Origin: Alphaproteobacteria bacterium
Lineage (GTDB): Bacteria > Pseudomonadota > Alphaproteobacteria > Rhizobiales > Hyphomicrobiaceae
Assembly: GCA_005888525.1 (NCBI GenBank)
Contig: VBAB01000411.1
Span: forward strand, 1 to 9,514
Length of the DNA stretch: 9,514 bases
Direction of reading: 5' to 3'
Below, piece after piece: positions 1 through 6,264 of this stretch (position 1 is its first letter; each line of letters begins with the position of its first letter). Under the pieces are notes generated by a model. That model did no database searches. It was not told where the DNA came from and saw only the letters and a list, made by a program, of their open reading frames with translations. The position numbers and the translations under genes were made by a program.

Positions 1-236
1 CGCTTCCCAGCCAATTTTCCACGGGTGGAACTATCCAGAACGGCGCAACAGGTCAGGGCAGTTTGGCGCTATCACCTGGCGCGAGCCCCAGCGAATCGGC
101 GCCCAGCAAGCCCGGCGGTGGCGGCAAGTCGCTCCAAGACTGCATGGGTTTTTGGGATCGCGACACGCACATGACGAAGGCCGAATGGCGCGTTGCCTGC
201 AAGCGCACGATGCAGGAGTATCCAACCGTACGGTGA
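1..236 (+). CDS. Hypothetical protein with conserved Cys/Trp C-terminal motif, 3' part
   Basis: The reading frame with codons starting at position 3 is open from the left edge to the TGA at 234-236, so the gene begins outside the window. About 77 residues are visible. The first half is low complexity, rich in Gly, Ser and Pro, and looks like a flexible linker. It is followed by a compact segment, SLQDCMGFWDRDTHMTKAEW, and then a second Cys in VACKRTMQEYP. The two Cys separated by a Trp/His/Lys-rich stretch recall a motif I remember from many small exported hypothetical proteins of Rhizobiales, often at the C-terminus after a variable linker. The role is unknown. Minus-strand frames over the same bases lack any such pattern and are shadows. 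A signal peptide cannot be judged because the N-terminus is missing. It is convergent with the next gene. Confidence 0.72.
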   Translation, partial: LPSQFSTGGTIQNGATGQGSLALSPGASPSESAPSKPGGGGKSLQDCMGFWDRDTHMTKAEWRVACKRTMQEYPTVR

Positions 237-267
237 GCTGCCCCATGAGCAATAAATGAGGGTGCCT

Positions 268-292
268 GCGCCTCACCCACCGCTCGAGGCGC
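268..292. terminator. Possible bidirectional terminator hairpin
   Basis: A 7-bp perfect stem, GCGCCTC (268-274) with GAGGCGC (286-292), has an 11-nt loop and lies in the short gap between two convergent genes (stop at 236 on + and at 312 on -). No T-tract follows on either strand, so this is a weak intrinsic terminator at best. Position is the main argument. Confidence 0.3.
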
Positions 293-311
293 GCCCACTG
301 ATCTAGACAAT

Positions 312-587
312 CTACAGAGCAGTTGATGGCGCGCGGCGTGCGCGCTCGCGGTAGCCAAGGGCCATTGCTTGCAAGGCGCCATTTTTCAGCGCCTCGACGT
401 CATGGCTTTCCTCGCAGGCAACGGATAACAAAGCGTTTGCCAGTTTTAGGCGGGCCAGTTCAACGTCGCGGGGGTCGTTGCCGAAGTTGCCTGCAATATC
501 ACGCCACGCCTCATCGAACGCCTGGATGATGACCTTGAGGGCCTCCGGCCCATAGGAAGCGCTGTCTATCACGTGTCGGGCTTTCAT
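312..587 (-). CDS. Small helical hypothetical protein (91 aa)
   Basis: This is a complete ORF of 91 residues. The core, about residues 13-80, reads as three amphipathic helices: PEALKVIIQAFDEAWRDIAG, then DVELARLKLANALLSVA, then DVEALKNGALQAMALGYR. I recognise this layout from very common single-domain hypothetical proteins of Bradyrhizobium-like bacteria, with FDEAW in the first helix and a spaced LA.LLSVA in the second. No function is known to me. The ATG at 585-587 is preceded by a purine-rich GGGAGGGAGGAG run, a good ribosome binding site, and further upstream by a TTGACA promoter element, which fixes the start. No signal peptide or membrane segment is seen, so it should be cytoplasmic. 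The 45-aa ORF at 3059-3196 looks like a truncated relative of its first helix. Confidence 0.8.
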   Translation of the reverse strand: MKARHVIDSASYGPEALKVIIQAFDEAWRDIAGNFGNDPRDVELARLKLANALLSVACEESHDVEALKNGALQAMALGYRERARRAPSTAL

Positions 588-623
588 CTCCTCCCTCCCA
601 GCAAGTCTCGACCTCTGCCAGGA

Positions 624-651
624 AAATTAGAAATACGTTCGTGACTGTCAA
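624..651 (-). promoter_or_regulatory. Sigma-70-like promoter of the 91-aa gene
   Basis: Read on the minus strand, a perfect TTGACA -35 box (plus positions 646-651) is followed after 16 nt by TAATTT (624-629). The -10 is a weak match, and the overlapping TCTAAT is a closer match but lies at a shorter spacing. This would place transcription initiation near 615, giving a 5' leader of roughly 30 nt that contains the purine-rich ribosome binding site of the gene ending at 587. Confidence 0.5.
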
Positions 652-791
652 TACTTGTCGTACTCCACCGCGCGGCGATCATTTCGCAGACGCGAAATGC
701 GCCGATGCTTCAGATCCCAGCGCAATCAATTGCAACGAAGCCTTCGCAACCGATGACGAATGCGAAGACGGCTGGCGGGGTTCGCGTGAGG

Positions 792-932
792 TCAACCAAA
801 GACTTGCTTGAGTAGCGGCAGCCAAAGGACGAGCGTCACGCATCCAACGATCACGCCAATCACCGCCCACGCCCAAAGGTCGTCCACTTCCGGCCCAGCG
901 GTGCGATTCAATCGTTTCTTAGGGACTGGCAT
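792..932 (-). CDS. Possible small single-pass membrane protein (46 aa)
   Basis: From the ATG at 930-932 this frame gives 46 residues: a basic N-terminus (MPVPKKRLNR), a short acidic stretch (GPEVDD), then an uninterrupted hydrophobic segment WAWAVIGVIVGCVTLVLWLP (about residues 20-40) and a short tail. A positive N-terminus before a single hydrophobic helix is what a real small membrane peptide would show. The ribosome binding site is only a G-rich GGGCGGG just before the start. The frame stays open upstream to about 1031 with less protein-like sequence, so the shorter start is preferred. No family is recognised. The alternative is a chance ORF in GC-rich DNA. Confidence 0.4.
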   Translation of the reverse strand: MPVPKKRLNRTAGPEVDDLWAWAVIGVIVGCVTLVLWLPLLKQVFG

Positions 933-1288
933 ACCCGCCCAATGCTTGCGGCGTGGGAGAGTTCCGGCCCGGGATGTCGCACCCACTTTAGTAGCATGAT
1001 GCACACCATCAGCAGGCACTCCCACGCGCATGATCCGCGCGGCATCTCTCTCGGTTCAGTACCGTGAGTTGCGCCGCATCCAATCTGCGGGCACCCCTTC
1101 CGTGCGGCTCTTACGAAATCCTGCCAGCCGTCATCGCCACGCGCTGCGCCAATATGCAACCAACCAGGACGTGAATGCTTCGCGCCAGTATTCCAAGATC
1201 CGCGTCCTCAGTCTCCTTAGCGGTTTCAGCATTTGATCGCACCACCTTGTTCGCGATATCGCAAGCACACCGTCCGCACCGACCGGCC
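933..1288. other. Gap without a convincing gene
   Basis: These 356 bases lie between two small minus-strand ORFs. Open frames exist on both strands, but none has a good start with a ribosome binding site or a recognisable protein. The best is a minus-strand frame ending with TAA at 1111-1113, downstream of the NepR-like gene, which reads AETAKETEDADLGILARSIH near its middle. It has no clear start and could be a decayed gene or chance. No strong hairpin or promoter was found. Confidence 0.5.
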
Positions 1289-1501
1289 TTAGTGCTTCTT
1301 CTTCGCCTCTCGGTCGCTCGTCCAATGCGGAAGGTTGTGCGACACCTTTCCTCCCGCGACCTCCGCCTGCTCGAGCTCCAGGAGGAGCACCCACAGCACA
1401 GTGGGCAGCGGCTCCTCCGTTACGAACTTCGTCGCTTCGCGAAGTGTGGCGCCCACGCAGCTGAGGGCTTGCGTGCCCCACGGTTGCTGGTTGCTGTCCA
1501 T
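1289..1501 (-). CDS. NepR-like anti-sigma factor candidate (70 aa)
   Basis: This is a complete 70-residue ORF. Residues 16-47 read VGATLREATKFVTEEPLPTV followed by LWVLLLELEQAE. This matches the layout of NepR, the anti-sigma factor of the alphaproteobacterial general stress response: an amphipathic helix beginning (I/V)G..LR, a V..EP(L/V)P linker, then a second helix L..LL..LE. In the known system NepR binds the ECF sigma factor EcfG and is titrated by phosphorylated PhyR. The tail (51-70) is basic and ends in KKKH. The start is ATG at 1499-1501, with an in-frame TGA 12 nt upstream. There is no strong Shine-Dalgarno. Neither ecfG nor phyR is visible in the window, so this would be an orphan copy. 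The assignment rests on motif resemblance only, and an unrelated small helical protein is possible. Confidence 0.5.
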   Translation of the reverse strand: MDSNQQPWGTQALSCVGATLREATKFVTEEPLPTVLWVLLLELEQAEVAGGKVSHNLPHWTSDREAKKKH

Positions 1502-1880
1502 CTGACGTGCTCATGCACGCGCGCGATCACGCCGCGCGCAAGTGGATTGGCTTTTGTCGCTGATCCAGGTCGCCGTCCCGGCGACAGTTGCGTCCGGAGA
1601 GACGCGTCTCATAGCGGCAACGTGTCGTATCAGGATGCGTTCCGCATTAATGTATTAAATCGTACTTGTCGCTGCTGCGCTAGGTGTTTTCCGGCAACGG
1701 GTGTAGGTTCTCTGCCTTGCGCAGCACCCGTTCGTCCTAGCTCCACGCGCGTGGCCTTATCTGCCGATCATCGCGCTTGCTGCGCTCCAGGGATTGATCG
1801 GCGCTTGGGACATCTCGGCCAACAGCAACTAGGCCGTCTGCCTCTGGCAGTTGGCGCTTTGCCGCGCCGTGAGATGGCCC
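1502..1880. other. Long non-coding gap upstream of the Crp/Fnr gene
   Basis: These 379 bases hold no convincing gene. Visible structure includes a hairpin with 7-bp arms at 1569-1585 (GTCGCCG/CGGCGAC, 3-nt loop), a perfect 12-bp palindrome GAGACGCGTCTC at 1599-1610, and an AT-rich island with the inverted repeat TTAATGTATTAA at 1647-1658 that could be part of a promoter or operator. A plus-strand frame from 1707 to a TAG at 1830-1832 encodes a membrane-like peptide ending in LPIIALAALQGLIGAW and DISANSN. It lacks an ATG or GTG start and may be a remnant of a lost membrane-protein gene. Confidence 0.5.
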
Positions 1881-2546
1881 ATGCCGTCAAACCGCATTTT
1901 GTCGCGCCTTTCGCGCCAAGAATTCGCGCTGCTCGAACCGCACCTCGAAGCCGTCGACCTTCCGGTCAGGAAGACGCTCGAAGCCCGTAGGAAGCGCATC
2001 GACCAAGTCTACTTCATCGAATCCGGGTTTGCGTCCGTAGTCGCCAACGGCACAAACAAGCCGAGCATCGAGGTCGGCATCATCGGTCGCGAAGGCATGA
2101 ACGGATTGGCCATCGTCATGGGGCACGATCGCGCGCAACACGACACGTACATTCAAGTCGCGGGACACGGCCTGCGGATATCCGCCGCCAAGTTGCGGGA
2201 GGCCGACGAGCGCAGCATGATCTTGCACCGGGCGATGCTGCGCTACGCGCATGCGTTCCTTCTTCAGACGACCACAACCGCGCTCGCCAACGGGCGCAGC
2301 AAGATCGAGGAGCGGGCTGCTCGGTGGCTGCTCATGGCTGATGATCGAATTGATGGCGATGATCTCCCTCTCACGCATGAGTTCCTGAGCCTGATGCTGG
2401 GCACGCATCGTCCCGGCGTGACCATCGCGCTGCAGGCGTTGGAAAAGGCGGGTCTCATCACCACCCGCCGCAGCCACATCACCATCATCGATCGCAAAGG
2501 CTTGGAGAAAAGCTCCAACGGCACGTACATCCGGTCGGATCGATGA
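1881..2546 (+). CDS. Crp/Fnr-family transcriptional regulator (221 aa)
   Basis: The 221-residue product has the Crp/Fnr layout. An N-terminal cyclic-nucleotide-binding-like beta barrel covers about residues 15-115 (DQVYFIESGFASVV, IEVGIIGREGMNGLAIVMG), a dimerisation helix follows (115-150), and a C-terminal winged helix-turn-helix covers about 160-205 (LPLTHEFLSLMLGTHRPGVT then ALQALEKAGLI). No Fnr-type N-terminal cysteine cluster is present, so it is not an oxygen-sensing [4Fe-4S] Fnr. The ligand is unknown. This subtype, with FIESGFASVV and GREGMNGL, is in my memory very frequent in Bradyrhizobium-like genomes. I chose the ATG at 1881 over the upstream TTG at 1851 because homologues begin M.(S/G)NRILS.LS. 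The stop is the TGA at 2544-2546, and a T7 run follows at 2557-2563. Confidence 0.88.
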   Translation: MPSNRILSRLSRQEFALLEPHLEAVDLPVRKTLEARRKRIDQVYFIESGFASVVANGTNKPSIEVGIIGREGMNGLAIVMGHDRAQHDTYIQVAGHGLRISAAKLREADERSMILHRAMLRYAHAFLLQTTTTALANGRSKIEERAARWLLMADDRIDGDDLPLTHEFLSLMLGTHRPGVTIALQALEKAGLITTRRSHITIIDRKGLEKSSNGTYIRSDR

Positions 2547-2687
2547 TCAGCGCGGCTTTTTTTAGGACTTACAATATGTTGTTTCAGTCGCGCCCGGCGT
2601 CACGCTATTGTATTGATCCATACCAACATTCTCGGCAACTCGCGTCGTCCTCGGGCTACACTCATTCCGGGGAGCTGAGACAGGCAC

Positions 2688-3062
2688 ATGCGAAAAGCGC
2701 CTCTCGCCGGTCGCTCGATCCTCATCGTCGAGGACGAGCCCCTAATCGCCCTCGATATCGCCGAGGGTTTCCGAAGCGCCGGCGCTTCAGTTCTCAGTGC
2801 ACACAATCTTCAAGACGGCCTACGCTTGGCCGGCCATCCAGATCTGTCTGCAGCGGTGCTCGACTTTGGTCTGCGCGACGGTGAAGGCACCGCCCTTTGC
2901 GCGCGCCTGAAGGATAGGCGGATACCTTTCGTCCTTCACACGGGCTACCAACACACCAGCGAAGCCTGCCATGCCGGGGTGCTGGTTCCCAAACCCACAG
3001 CACCGGCGGAGCTCGTTTCTACAGTCGCCCGCCTCCTCGCGTCCGAAGAGGCATCTCCATGA
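2688..3062 (+). CDS. Single-domain response regulator (receiver only, 124 aa)
   Basis: The 124 residues form one CheY-like receiver domain with no output domain. Visible residues are the acidic pair E15/D16 in ILIVEDEPLI, the phospho-acceptor D59 in AAVLDFGLRDG, the switch threonine T85 in VLHTGY, and the invariant K102 in VPKPTAPAEL. It is therefore probably phosphorylated and works by protein contact, as a phosphorelay intermediate or a modulator of a partner kinase. It lacks the sigma-like N-terminal domain of PhyR, so it is not PhyR despite the NepR-like gene nearby. The start is ATG at 2688, with a GGAG about 13 nt upstream and AGG closer. Its stop overlaps the next start as ATGA (3059-3062), which indicates translational coupling to the small ORF that follows. 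No histidine kinase is in the window. Confidence 0.88.
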   Translation: MRKAPLAGRSILIVEDEPLIALDIAEGFRSAGASVLSAHNLQDGLRLAGHPDLSAAVLDFGLRDGEGTALCARLKDRRIPFVLHTGYQHTSEACHAGVLVPKPTAPAELVSTVARLLASEEASP

Positions 3063-3196
3063 CACTCTCGCTCCCGAAACGGCAAGGCGCGTTTGACCCC
3101 ACCGCCGCGCATATGCTCGGCGAGATCTTTGATGAAGTCTGGGCGTCGCTGCACGGAAGCGAGATCGCGCTCGTGCTCAAGGTGAGTACGAGTTGA
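3059..3196 (+). pseudogene. Truncated small helical protein coupled to the response regulator (45 aa)
   Basis: The ATG at 3059-3061 overlaps the receiver stop (ATGA), and the frame runs 45 codons to the TGA at 3194-3196. The product begins MTLSLPKRQGAFDP, then TAAHMLGEIFDEVWASLHGS. The P.....L..IFDEVW pattern resembles the first helix of the 91-aa protein at 312-587 (PEALKVIIQAFDEAW). Family members, as I remember them, continue for another 40-50 residues with two more helices. Here the resemblance ends near residue 40 and the frame stops. The last 20 bases overlap, in convergent orientation, the end of the MFS gene. I therefore read it as a gene cut short by a rearrangement around position 3180. 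It may still be translated. A genuine short protein remains possible. Confidence 0.5.
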
Positions 3197-4451
3197 CCTC
3201 GTTCTGCCGGCCCCTGTCCCCTGCAAGCTCGCGCGGCCGGATGATCGCAAATGCGGCGAGTGCCAGTGCCATGAGCGCGGCCACCGACAGGAACGCGACG
3301 CTCCAGCCGGCTCGGGACATGCCGCCTGCCCCGTCGAGAACCCAGCCGACGATCAACGGTCCGAGGAAGCCACCCGTGTAGCCCAGCATCGAGTGGACGG
3401 CGAGCGTGGCACCGCGCCGCGCGGGCTCGGCGGTACCGGCGGCGCCCGCCGTCAGCGAGGACGAATCGAGCCACACGACGAGGCCATAGACCAGCAGGAG
3501 GGCGACGGCGCCCCAATAGGAGAGCGTTCCGACCCAACCGACGCTCGCGGCGATCAGGATGGAGGCGGCCATCGCCGTCATGATGAGGCGGCGACGTCCC
3601 AGGCGGATGGCTGCCTCGTTGCCGGCAACGCTGGCGACCGTGCCGATGACGCCGAGCGCGGTGATGGCAGCGGTCGGCGAGAGCAGGCCGGCGCCCGTCC
3701 CGGTGCTCGCCGCAACCCAGGCCAGGAACGCGACGCCCCAGCCGCGCAGCGCGCTCATCTCCAGGGTGTGGATGCAGTAGGCGAGCGCGTAGGCCATCGC
3801 CGAGGTGTTGCGGAAGACCGGCAGGAAGTTGAAGAGGCCCTGGCCGTCCGCGGGCGGCACCGGCTTCCTCGCGCGGCGGGGTGCCAGCAGTGCCACCATG
3901 ATCCAGGCGACGGCTGCCGAGAGGCTCGCGCAGAAGAAGGCCATCTTCCAGCCGCCGAGGCTCGCCAGCAGGTCGGCGCAGGCGAAGGAGAGCGCGCCGG
4001 AGATGCCTATGCTTGCCGCGTGGCCCGCGGTGGCGCGCGACATCTGCTTTGCGTCGACCTGATCGGCGAGGAGCTTGAGGCCCGTCATGTAGGTGCCGGC
4101 CCAGCCCATGCCCGTCAGCGCACGCGTCGCCATCGCCGACCAGAAGCCGTCGGCGATGAGCGCAAACAGCAAATGGCCAAGGACGGTCGCGCCCACGCCG
4201 AAGAGATACACGTGCTTGGCATCGAGCCGGTCGGTGAGCGTGACGAGCACCGGCACCGCTACGATGTAGGCCGCGTAGAAGACTGCGGTGATCCAGCCGG
4301 CCTCGCTGTTGTTGAGGCTCCAGAGCCGCATCATGCCCGGCAGCAACGCCGGCCAGAAGAAAGCGCCGATCTGGACGAGAACCTGCGCCGCGCACACGAT
4401 GGCGACAAGGTGTACAGGCGAGATCCTCGATACCGAAGCGGGTTCTGTCAT
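3177..4451 (-). CDS. MFS transporter, probably for a purine-related compound (424 aa)
   Basis: This 424-residue protein has about 12 hydrophobic segments in two halves, separated by a polar loop near residues 190-205 (APRRARKPVPPADGQG). The loop after the second helix, LVTLTDRLDAKHVYLFG (residues 69-85), is a divergent form of the MFS signature between helices 2 and 3. RALTGMGWAGTY (110-121) fits helix 4 with its conserved Arg. It is an inner-membrane secondary transporter. Its position 28 bp downstream of puuD on the same strand suggests co-transcription and uptake or efflux of urate, allantoin or a related ureide. That substrate is inferred from context only, and the protein is not a member of the nucleobase-ascorbate family usually linked with urate. 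The ATG at 4449-4451 is preceded by GGAAACAGCGAGG. The C-terminal five or so codons overlap the truncated ORF at 3059-3196. Confidence 0.85.
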   Translation of the reverse strand: MTEPASVSRISPVHLVAIVCAAQVLVQIGAFFWPALLPGMMRLWSLNNSEAGWITAVFYAAYIVAVPVLVTLTDRLDAKHVYLFGVGATVLGHLLFALIADGFWSAMATRALTGMGWAGTYMTGLKLLADQVDAKQMSRATAGHAASIGISGALSFACADLLASLGGWKMAFFCASLSAAVAWIMVALLAPRRARKPVPPADGQGLFNFLPVFRNTSAMAYALAYCIHTLEMSALRGWGVAFLAWVAASTGTGAGLLSPTAAITALGVIGTVASVAGNEAAIRLGRRRLIMTAMAASILIAASVGWVGTLSYWGAVALLLVYGLVVWLDSSSLTAGAAGTAEPARRGATLAVHSMLGYTGGFLGPLIVGWVLDGAGGMSRAGWSVAFLSVAALMALALAAFAIIRPRELAGDRGRQNEVNSYSP

Positions 4452-4479
4452 CCTCGCTGTTTCCGTGCTGCCGCAGCTC

Positions 4480-5688
4480 TCAATCGCGCCCCGATGATAT
4501 CCACGCTCCGAGAGTATCGCGCTCTTCCGCCGTGATGTCGGTCACGTTCGACGGCGGCATGGCGTTGCTCCAGGCGGCGGCGATGGCGATCTGGCGGGCA
4601 TTGGCCTTGATGCGCGCGGCGGTGTCGAGCAGCACGCCCTTGGGGGGCACGGAGAGTCCCGCCCACACGGGCTCCTCGGCGTGGCACATGCTGCAGCGAC
4701 TGATGACGATGTCCTCGACCTGGGCGAATTTCACGGGGCTCGCCGCCGTCGCATCGGCGCGCTTGCGCGGGCGCTCGCTCTGGGCCGGTCCCAGCGTCGA
4801 CAGCCACACGATCGCGAGCCCGCACACCGCCGCCACGCCCCACGTCCACCAGGGGCTCGGCTGGCGCTGGTGGCGCATGTTGTAGAAGTGGCGGATGACG
4901 GCGCCCATCACGAGCGTGAGCGCCAGGATCACCCAGCTGAAGCGGGTCGCGTACGCCAGCGGATAGTGGTTGGAGATCATGACGAACACGACCGGCAGGG
5001 TCAGGTAGTTGTTGTGGGTCGAGCGCTGCTTGCCGCGCCGGCCGTGCACGGGATCGGGCGCGCGCCCGGCGATCAGGTCGGCCACCACCTTGCGCTGGCC
5101 TGGGATGATCACCATCAGCACGTTGGCGGCCATGATGGTGCCGATCACGGCGCCGATCTGCATGAAGGCGCCGCGCGCGCTGAACACCTTGGTGAAGGCG
5201 TAGGCCAGCGCGACGATGAACACGAAGCCCACGGCGGCCAGCACGGTGTCGTTGCGGCCGAGCGGTGACCGGCAGAGCCCATCGTAGACGGCCCAGCCCA
5301 GCACCAGGGCCGCGATGGAGATGGCGATGCCGGCCGTGGGCGAGAGGGCCATCACCGCCGGATCGATGAGATAGAGGTTGGCGCTCGCGTAGAAGATGGC
5401 GACGACCAGGGCAAAGCCCGAGATCCAAGTGGCGTAGGCCTCCCACTTGAACCAGGTGAGATCATCGGGCATGCGCGCCGGTGCGACGAGGTACTTCACC
5501 ATGTTGTAGAAGCCGCCGCCGTGCACCTGCCAGGCCTCGCCATAGGCCTGCGCGGGCAGGCCCTCGCGTTGCTGCAGGCTGTAGTCGAGATGAATGAAAT
5601 AGAACGAGGAGCCGATCCAGCCGATGGCGGCGATCACGTGCAGCCAGCGCAGAAAAGTCTCACCCCAGACCCACAGGATTTCCCACAC
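4480..5688 (-). CDS. puuD: Urate hydroxylase PuuD, membrane protein with C-terminal cytochrome c domain (402 aa)
   Basis: PuuD oxidises urate to 5-hydroxyisourate, passing electrons to the respiratory chain instead of O2. The 402-residue protein starts with FLRWLHVIAAIGWIGSSFYF (residues 12-31), a signature of this family, and has about eight to nine membrane helices through residue 300, with conserved His residues in HVIAAIGW and HYPLAYATRF. A cytoplasmic-type urate oxidase fold is absent. A soluble tail (about 315-402) carries the haem c motif CSMCH (C332, C335, H336) and M377 in NAMPPSN as the likely second iron ligand. Full length for the family. The start is a GTG at 5686-5688 preceded by G-rich sequence. 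A longer GTG or CTG start in the open upstream frame cannot be excluded. It leads a minus-strand unit with the MFS gene and is divergent from the uraD-uraH fusion, which performs the next two steps. Confidence 0.9.
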   Translation of the reverse strand: MWEILWVWGETFLRWLHVIAAIGWIGSSFYFIHLDYSLQQREGLPAQAYGEAWQVHGGGFYNMVKYLVAPARMPDDLTWFKWEAYATWISGFALVVAIFYASANLYLIDPAVMALSPTAGIAISIAALVLGWAVYDGLCRSPLGRNDTVLAAVGFVFIVALAYAFTKVFSARGAFMQIGAVIGTIMAANVLMVIIPGQRKVVADLIAGRAPDPVHGRRGKQRSTHNNYLTLPVVFVMISNHYPLAYATRFSWVILALTLVMGAVIRHFYNMRHQRQPSPWWTWGVAAVCGLAIVWLSTLGPAQSERPRKRADATAASPVKFAQVEDIVISRCSMCHAEEPVWAGLSVPPKGVLLDTAARIKANARQIAIAAAWSNAMPPSNVTDITAEERDTLGAWISSGRD

Positions 5689-5713
5689 CGCCGCCCCCGA
5701 TCTCAGCCCAGCC

Positions 5714-5772
5714 GGGGTCAGACCCCTTGCGTCGACTTATCGACCATCGGCGACGCCGGCGGCAAGGGGTCT
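5714..5772. repeat. Inverted repeat with GGGGTCAGACCCC core
   Basis: Eleven-base arms, AGACCCCTTGC (5720-5730) and GCAAGGGGTCT (5762-5772), are perfectly complementary. The left end also contains the compact palindrome GGGGTC-A-GACCCC (5714-5726). Inside the loop lies a second hairpin, GTCGA-CTTA-TCGAC (5731-5744). GGGGTC(A/T)GACCCC cores are a recurrent type of bacterial intergenic repeat in my memory. The element lies just upstream of the puuD start and could affect its transcript leader. Confidence 0.6.
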
Positions 5773-5814
5773 ACCTAGAAAGTGGAGCAAGTCCCCCCTC
5801 ACCAGTTCGGCCGA

Positions 5815-5880
5815 ATGACTTACGACCGCGCCATCAAGCGCACGCTTGCGGTTGGCAGAGAGTTCGCGGCCGTAAGTCAT
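5815..5880. repeat. 66-bp inverted-repeat element
   Basis: The arms 5815-5830 and 5865-5880 pair over 16 positions with one mismatch. The outer 10 bp (ATGACTTACG/CGTAAGTCAT) are perfect. The loop contains a further 6-bp hairpin, CAAGCG-CA-CGCTTG (5835-5848). The whole 66 bp folds into a long nested stem. It could be a small mobile palindromic element or a structured RNA. No protein is encoded. Confidence 0.6.
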
Positions 5881-5890
5881 GGCCTCACGT

Positions 5891-5998
5891 CCTCTCCCCG
5901 ATGGGGAGAGGGGGCGCAGCGCAGGCCCGATGATGAGCACGAGCGCGCCGCGGGTCCCTTCTCCCCTTGGGGAGAAGGTGGCCCGAAAGGGCCGGATG
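5891..5998. repeat. Two tandem REP-like palindromic units
   Basis: Unit 1 starts with the hairpin CCTCTCCCC-GAT-GGGGAGAGG (5891-5911), followed by GGGCGCAGCGCAGGCCCGATGA. Unit 2 starts with CCTTCTCCCC-TT-GGGGAGAAGG (5957-5978), followed by a GGCCC-GAAA-GGGCC hairpin (5980-5993) and GGATGA. The two units share layout and orientation, spaced about 66 bp. CCCTTCTCCCC...GGGGAGAAGG followed by a GC hairpin and GGATGAGGG is, from memory, a very common intergenic repeat in GC-rich Proteobacteria. Confidence 0.75.
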
Positions 5999-6178
5999 AG
6001 GGGGCCTTCACGCGCAGTGTCCAGCCGCAGGAATGCCGAAATGTCTTTCGTCCATCAAGGTGCACGCCGAGGCGCGCATGGCAACTGACCCCATGGTCTC
6101 ATCCCGCCAACAGATCGCTTGGGTGACGGACGCCATCTCAGCTCCGTAGGTCACGCAGCCGCCGCTGTGAAGCGCGCA

Positions 6179-6251
6179 AGAGCAGGATCGCTTCAGCTTG
6201 AACGACGTGGCCTAGAATGTAACGTCGGGGCTGAAGCGTGAATCCTGCTCT
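6179..6251. repeat. Palindromic repeat, first of a mirrored pair
   Basis: The left arm AGAGCAGGATCGCTTCAGC (6179-6197) pairs with the right arm at 6230-6251 (GCTGAAGCG, a 3-nt TGA bulge, ATCCTGCTCT). An inner stem CGACGT (6203-6208) / ACGTCG (6222-6227) extends the fold. AGAGC..GAT...ATC..GCTCT elements are familiar to me from Rhizobiales intergenic regions. The right arm reaches into the open frame upstream of uraD-uraH. Confidence 0.75.
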
Positions 6252-6264
6252 GCTTCTTGAGTTC

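Noticed and set aside
641..811. Plus-strand 56-codon frame with a GTG start and an acidic Cys-containing product
   Set aside because: No ribosome binding site and no family. It overlaps the promoter of the 91-aa gene and the end of the 46-aa ORF. Kept only as a remote possibility.
1175..1990. 271-residue plus-strand ORF across the NepR-like gene and the gap
   Set aside because: Runs through structured non-coding DNA and into the Crp/Fnr gene in the wrong frame, with random-looking composition.
2557..2563. T7 run after the Crp/Fnr gene as an intrinsic terminator
   Set aside because: No stable stem precedes it; only a 4-bp GATC hairpin is nearby.
2688..3062. Receiver gene as PhyR of the general stress response
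   Set aside because: PhyR needs an N-terminal sigma-like domain of about 100 residues. This protein is a receiver only.
3019..4395. 458-residue minus-strand ORF overlapping the MFS gene in another frame
   Set aside because: Arg/His/Gly-rich composition without domains, typical of an alternate frame of a GC-rich gene. The MFS frame has clear membrane helices.
3393..4535. 380-residue plus-strand ORF opposite the MFS gene
   Set aside because: Antisense shadow with biased Arg, Ala and Glu composition and no recognisable motif.
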